A stretch of 64,000 bases of DNA. Origin: JADLHS01 sp964594985. Its GTDB lineage: Bacteria; Verrucomicrobiota; Verrucomicrobiia; Limisphaerales; JADLHS01. Made by a program: the position numbers and the translations under genes. The stretch lies in NCBI GenBank assembly GCA_964594985.1, contig CAZQNQ010000008.1, positions 62,001 through 126,000 on the forward strand, written 5' to 3'. Of this stretch, positions 61,276 to 64,000 are shown in pieces. Every line of letters starts with the position of its first letter. Positions within the stretch are counted from its first letter, which is position 1. The notes under the pieces are model-generated. The model saw nothing but the letters and a program-made list of their open reading frames with translations. It had not been told where the DNA came from and did not search any database.

Positions 61276-61875
61276 ATGACACATTTCACGAAAATCTTTC
61301 AGCCAGTGCTCGCTCCGTTGCTGCTCATCTTCGTGGCTGTGGGTGGTAGCGGTTGTGTTGGCTGGGGAAGCTCCGCCTTGCCACCACGCCTGACGGCTGC
61401 TGAGAAGGCTCGCCTCCAGCGAATTCAGTTGCCGCTGACTGTTGGTGTCGAGCGCTACGAAGCACCAGCGTATTCTGACTCGCTCCGTGCGGCACTGCAG
61501 CGCACCAAGCTCTTCGAACGAGTGGATGATCTGGAGCATTTTGAAAAACCACCATCATTGGTCGCACGCGTCGAGCGACGGATTTACGGCAGCACGGCCA
61601 TTCCCGTATATCCACTTCTAACTTTCGGCATCATTCCCATGTCGGTGCAGGAGACCACAGGAGAATCGTTCTCGTTGAGTCCGACCGATCATCCAGAGCG
61701 GCGTACTGTCATTGAATACACCTATCAAGGTCGGACAACGCTCGGATGGGTTGCGCTTTTGGACATATTCCACCCAAACCGCACGATAATTCCATTCGAC
61801 CCTGAGCACAGCCGCCGATTTCGTGATCACCTGAAGCTTTGTATCCTTGAACATGAGGACGCACTCACACGTTGA
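61276..61875 (+). CDS. Hypothetical lipoprotein
   Basis: From the ATG at 61276 the product has 199 residues with a lipoprotein signal (VLAPLLLIFVAVGGSGC). The mature part has LPLTVGVERYEAPAYSDSLR then AALQRTKLFERVDDLEH, a pattern seen in periplasmic lipoproteins that report or assemble envelope parts, but I cannot name the family. An earlier in-frame ATG would add 18 residues before the signal. It converges on ggt with 28 bases between stops. Confidence 0.6.
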   Translation: MTHFTKIFQPVLAPLLLIFVAVGGSGCVGWGSSALPPRLTAAEKARLQRIQLPLTVGVERYEAPAYSDSLRAALQRTKLFERVDDLEHFEKPPSLVARVERRIYGSTAIPVYPLLTFGIIPMSVQETTGESFSLSPTDHPERRTVIEYTYQGRTTLGWVALLDIFHPNRTIIPFDPEHSRRFRDHLKLCILEHEDALTR

Positions 61876-61903
61876 GCCGCCACCTAACCGGCCATAAACC
61901 GCC

Positions 61904-63748
61904 TTACCACCCCTCCGCCTTCCCACCCGCGCGCGGGTCAGCCGCGCCGATGAATGATTTCCCATCCGCACTGCGCGCTACGGTGTGGGCCACGGACAAA
62001 GAATTCAGTTCCCGTACTTTGTGACCGCGCTTTTCCAAAACGGCCGTGACTTCATCCGGCAGGGCTTTTTCCACCATCAATTCGTCCGGTGACCATTGCT
62101 GATGGATGCGCGGCATCGCCATGGCTTCCTGCGGCGTTTTCCCGAGGTCCAGCATCGCGACCAGTTGCACGAGCACGGCGGAAATGATCTTCGGTCCGCC
62201 CGCCGCGCCGATGGCGATGATGGGCTTCCCGTCCTGCAACACGATCGTCGGGCTCATGCTGGAAAGTGGCCGTTTGCCGGGCGCGACGGCATTGGCTTCT
62301 GCGCCCAACAAACCAAACGCATTCGCTACGCCCGGTTGCACCGAGAAGTCGTCCATCTCGTTGTTCAGCACCACACCCGTGCCGGGAATCACGACCTTCG
62401 AGCCGTAACTGGTGTTGATGGTGGCGGTGCATGCGACCCAATTCCCCTCCGCATCAGCGACGGACCAGTGGGTGGTGTGTTTATGCAAATAGTCATCGGT
62501 AGGGCGCGTCACTCCGTGCGCGCCGGCATCCGTATTGTCACGCGCGGCGGGCAGAGGACTGCCCGCCCTACCTGTCGCAGACGTGAAGAAATCGCTCTCG
62601 TAGCCGGGCGGTAAGCCATGCTGCTTCACCTCACTGGCGCGATCCAATTTGATCTGCTTGGCGAGCGTGGCGGCGTATTCCTTGGACACCAGACCACGCG
62701 GAACTTTGGCGTAATCCGGATCGCCCAACCAATGCGCCCGGTCAGCAAAGGCGAGCTTCATCGTTTCGCCGATGACATGCCAACGCGTCGCTTCATCGAA
62801 AGCCTTTACGTCGAAGCTTTCGAGGATGTTCAACATCTGAACCACGTGAACCCCACCCGAACTCGGCGGCGCAAAGGAAACAATTTCGCGCCCGCGATAC
62901 ATCGTCCGCACTGGTTCGCGCAGAACGACGTGATACTTGGCAAAGTCCGCCGCGATCATGATGCCACCGTTGGCCTTCATCCATTTCTCCGTCGTCTTCG
63001 CAAACTCGCCGCGATAAAACCAGTCGCTCCCCTGCTCTGCGATTGCCCGATACGTCCTGGCAAGGTCGGGTTGCTTGAAGCTGTCCCCGACTTTTGGTGG
63101 TTTGCCATCAGGCAAGAAGATGGCGCGCGAAGCTTCAAATTTGGCGAGGTCGCGGGCGGCAGACTGCAAGCGGTTCGCAAATCCCTGGCTGACAACAAAA
63201 CCTTTCTCCGCAATGTCGGCGGCGGGAAGGATCAAATCTTTGAGCTTCTTTTTGCCGTGATGTTTCACCGCATGATCAAACGCCGCGACTTCGCCGGGCA
63301 CGCCACTCGCGAGCGGGCCGGTCTGGCTGAGTTCGGTGTCGCCTTTGCCATTACGGAGGAACATGTCGCGTGTAGCTGCGGACGGCGCCATCTCACGACC
63401 GTCAATCGCCACAAACTTTCCGTTCGCGAGGCGGATGAGCATGAAGCAACCGCCGCCGATACCGGAGTTATGCGTGTCCACCACGCCCAGCGTGAAGCCG
63501 ATGGCGACCGCGGCATCAATCGCATTGCCGCCGGATTTAAGAACGTTGAGGCCGGCATCAGTGGCGAGCGGGTTGACCGAGGACACCATGCCGTTCGTGA
63601 ATGCTTCAGCCGCGCGAACGAATCCTCCGAAAACGCAAAGCGCCAGCATCAGAACGTAGCCGCCGAGGTAACGAGACGCACGAACTTGACTACAGCGTGA
63701 ATCCGCCTTCTTACGTCGGCGGCTACATAGAGAACAGGTTTTCATCAT
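61904..63748 (-). CDS. ggt: Gamma-glutamyltransferase with in-frame palindromic insertions
   Basis: The periplasmic enzyme cleaves gamma-glutamyl bonds, as in glutathione, after cutting itself into two subunits. The ATG at 63748 overlaps the gltS stop (ATGA) and gives 614 residues; an ATG at 63649 gives 581 with a clean signal peptide (MLALCVFGGFVRAAEA). Family blocks are NPLATDAGLNVLKSGGNAID, IGGGCFMLIR, DGREMAP and FAPPSSGGVHVVQMLNILE. The small subunit starts at the Thr of TTHWSVADAEGN (Thr392 by the 63649 start), and GNEMDDF-like NNEMDDFS and SSMSPTIVL follow. About 25 residues just before that Thr (ATGRAGSPLPAARDNTDAGA, HGVTRP) come from a palindromic element; the extra N-terminal stretch comes from another. 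Confidence 0.93.
   Translation of the reverse strand: MMKTCSLCSRRRKKADSRCSQVRASRYLGGYVLMLALCVFGGFVRAAEAFTNGMVSSVNPLATDAGLNVLKSGGNAIDAAVAIGFTLGVVDTHNSGIGGGCFMLIRLANGKFVAIDGREMAPSAATRDMFLRNGKGDTELSQTGPLASGVPGEVAAFDHAVKHHGKKKLKDLILPAADIAEKGFVVSQGFANRLQSAARDLAKFEASRAIFLPDGKPPKVGDSFKQPDLARTYRAIAEQGSDWFYRGEFAKTTEKWMKANGGIMIAADFAKYHVVLREPVRTMYRGREIVSFAPPSSGGVHVVQMLNILESFDVKAFDEATRWHVIGETMKLAFADRAHWLGDPDYAKVPRGLVSKEYAATLAKQIKLDRASEVKQHGLPPGYESDFFTSATGRAGSPLPAARDNTDAGAHGVTRPTDDYLHKHTTHWSVADAEGNWVACTATINTSYGSKVVIPGTGVVLNNEMDDFSVQPGVANAFGLLGAEANAVAPGKRPLSSMSPTIVLQDGKPIIAIGAAGGPKIISAVLVQLVAMLDLGKTPQEAMAMPRIHQQWSPDELMVEKALPDEVTAVLEKRGHKVRELNSLSVAHTVARSADGKSFIGAADPRAGGKAEGW
62499..62571. repeat. Palindromic GTAGGG/CCCTAC element in frame inside ggt
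   Basis: The element starts GTAGGGCGCGTCACTCCGTG and ends GACTGCCCGCCCTAC, the same borders as 1321-1397, with which it shares its first 28 bases (reverse strand of that copy). On the ggt coding strand it is open and lies about ten codons before the self-cleavage Thr. Confidence 0.82.
63656..63727. repeat. Palindrome at the 5' end of ggt
   Basis: GTAGCCGCCGAGGTAACGAG at the left is matched, inverted, by TTCTTACGTCGGCGGCTACA at the right with few mismatches. The right arm is shared with 57335-57362. It is translated as an Arg/Lys-rich stretch if ggt starts at 63748, or is leader if it starts at 63649. Confidence 0.65.
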
Positions 63749-64000
63749 TTGAACAGATTCAAAAAGAACGTGATGTTGAGCGCGTTCAGGAAATCAATCA
63801 GGAAGCCGCCCACGATCGGCACGACCAGAAAGGCGCGAGGCGAAGGACCAAAACGATCCACGAGCGCTTTCATGTTGGCGACGGCGTTCGGCGTCGCCCC
63901 GAGACTGAAACCGACCTGCCCGGCGGTCATGATGGCGGCGTCATAGTTCCGCTTCATCAACGGAAAAGTGACGAACAGCGCGAACAACGCCATGACAACG
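63745..64000 (-). CDS. gltS: Sodium/glutamate symporter GltS, C-terminal end (cut by window)
   Basis: About 85 codons are visible; the gene continues beyond the window edge. The sequence has the last membrane helices of GltS: RNYDAAIMTAGQVGFSLGAT then PNAVANMKALVDRFGPSPRA, and the end VGGFLIDFLNALNITFFLNL. The TAGxxGxxLGATPxAxANM block is typical of the second half of GltS. It imports glutamate with sodium. The stop overlaps the ggt start, so glutamate freed by GGT outside can be taken up by its operon partner. Confidence 0.85.
   Translation of the reverse strand, partial: VVMALFALFVTFPLMKRNYDAAIMTAGQVGFSLGATPNAVANMKALVDRFGPSPRAFLVVPIVGGFLIDFLNALNITFFLNLFK

Overview
The window looks like chromosomal DNA of a Verrucomicrobiota bacterium, probably of the Pedosphaera/Limisphaera side of the phylum. 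This is inferred from gene content and style: a pseudopilin with an H-X9-DG-like end, a PEP-CTERM protein, Ig-like and LamG secreted proteins with a fibronectin-like tail, a DUF2723 membrane protein behind a small sigma factor, squalene-hopene cyclase, and many short palindromic repeats between and inside genes. No rRNA, tRNA or CRISPR array was found.

Layout. 1-7130: Bcr/CflA-type MFS transporter, ankyrin-repeat membrane protein, ClpB, pseudopilin. 7226-9950: rpsO-pnp with a terminator after each gene and a long hairpin in the pnp leader. 10080-15740: overlapping sigma factor, small membrane protein and DUF2723/TPR giant. 16106-18539: class I amidotransferase-like hydrolase, sigma-54 activator, XRE regulator. 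18627-20972: a PEP-CTERM gene split by an IS3-family element. 21272-32250: six genes of circularly permuted ATP-grasp, alpha-E, transglutaminase and DUF2126 domains, a predicted amide-ligation/peptide system present in separate and fused versions. 32303-36608: a PPi-type phosphoenolpyruvate carboxykinase and a hexose-phosphate mutarotase. 36741-46411: lipoprotein, IS630 remnant, and an Rhs polymorphic-toxin locus (immunity candidate, 2005-aa Rhs protein with transglutaminase-like head, LamG protein, XRE regulator). 46569-52941: CII-like regulator, squalene-hopene cyclase, HEAT protein, pyrD, purA. 53017-56380: AT-richer three-gene operon of exported proteins. 56431-61875: uppS, two divergently transcribed exported proteins, a repeat field and a lipoprotein. 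61904-64000: gltS (cut by the window edge) and ggt in one operon.

Main points. (1) The ATP-grasp/alpha-E/transglutaminase/DUF2126 cluster is the best candidate for a poorly described system. (2) The 1142-aa protein just downstream, which might pass as hypothetical, matches PPi-PEPCK. (3) Several palindromic elements lie in frame inside conserved genes (clpB, ggt, an ATP-grasp/alpha-E fusion, rhs), and relatives of them sit between genes; this suggests small mobile palindromes that can be translated without destroying the host protein. In ggt one element lies just before the autoprocessing threonine.
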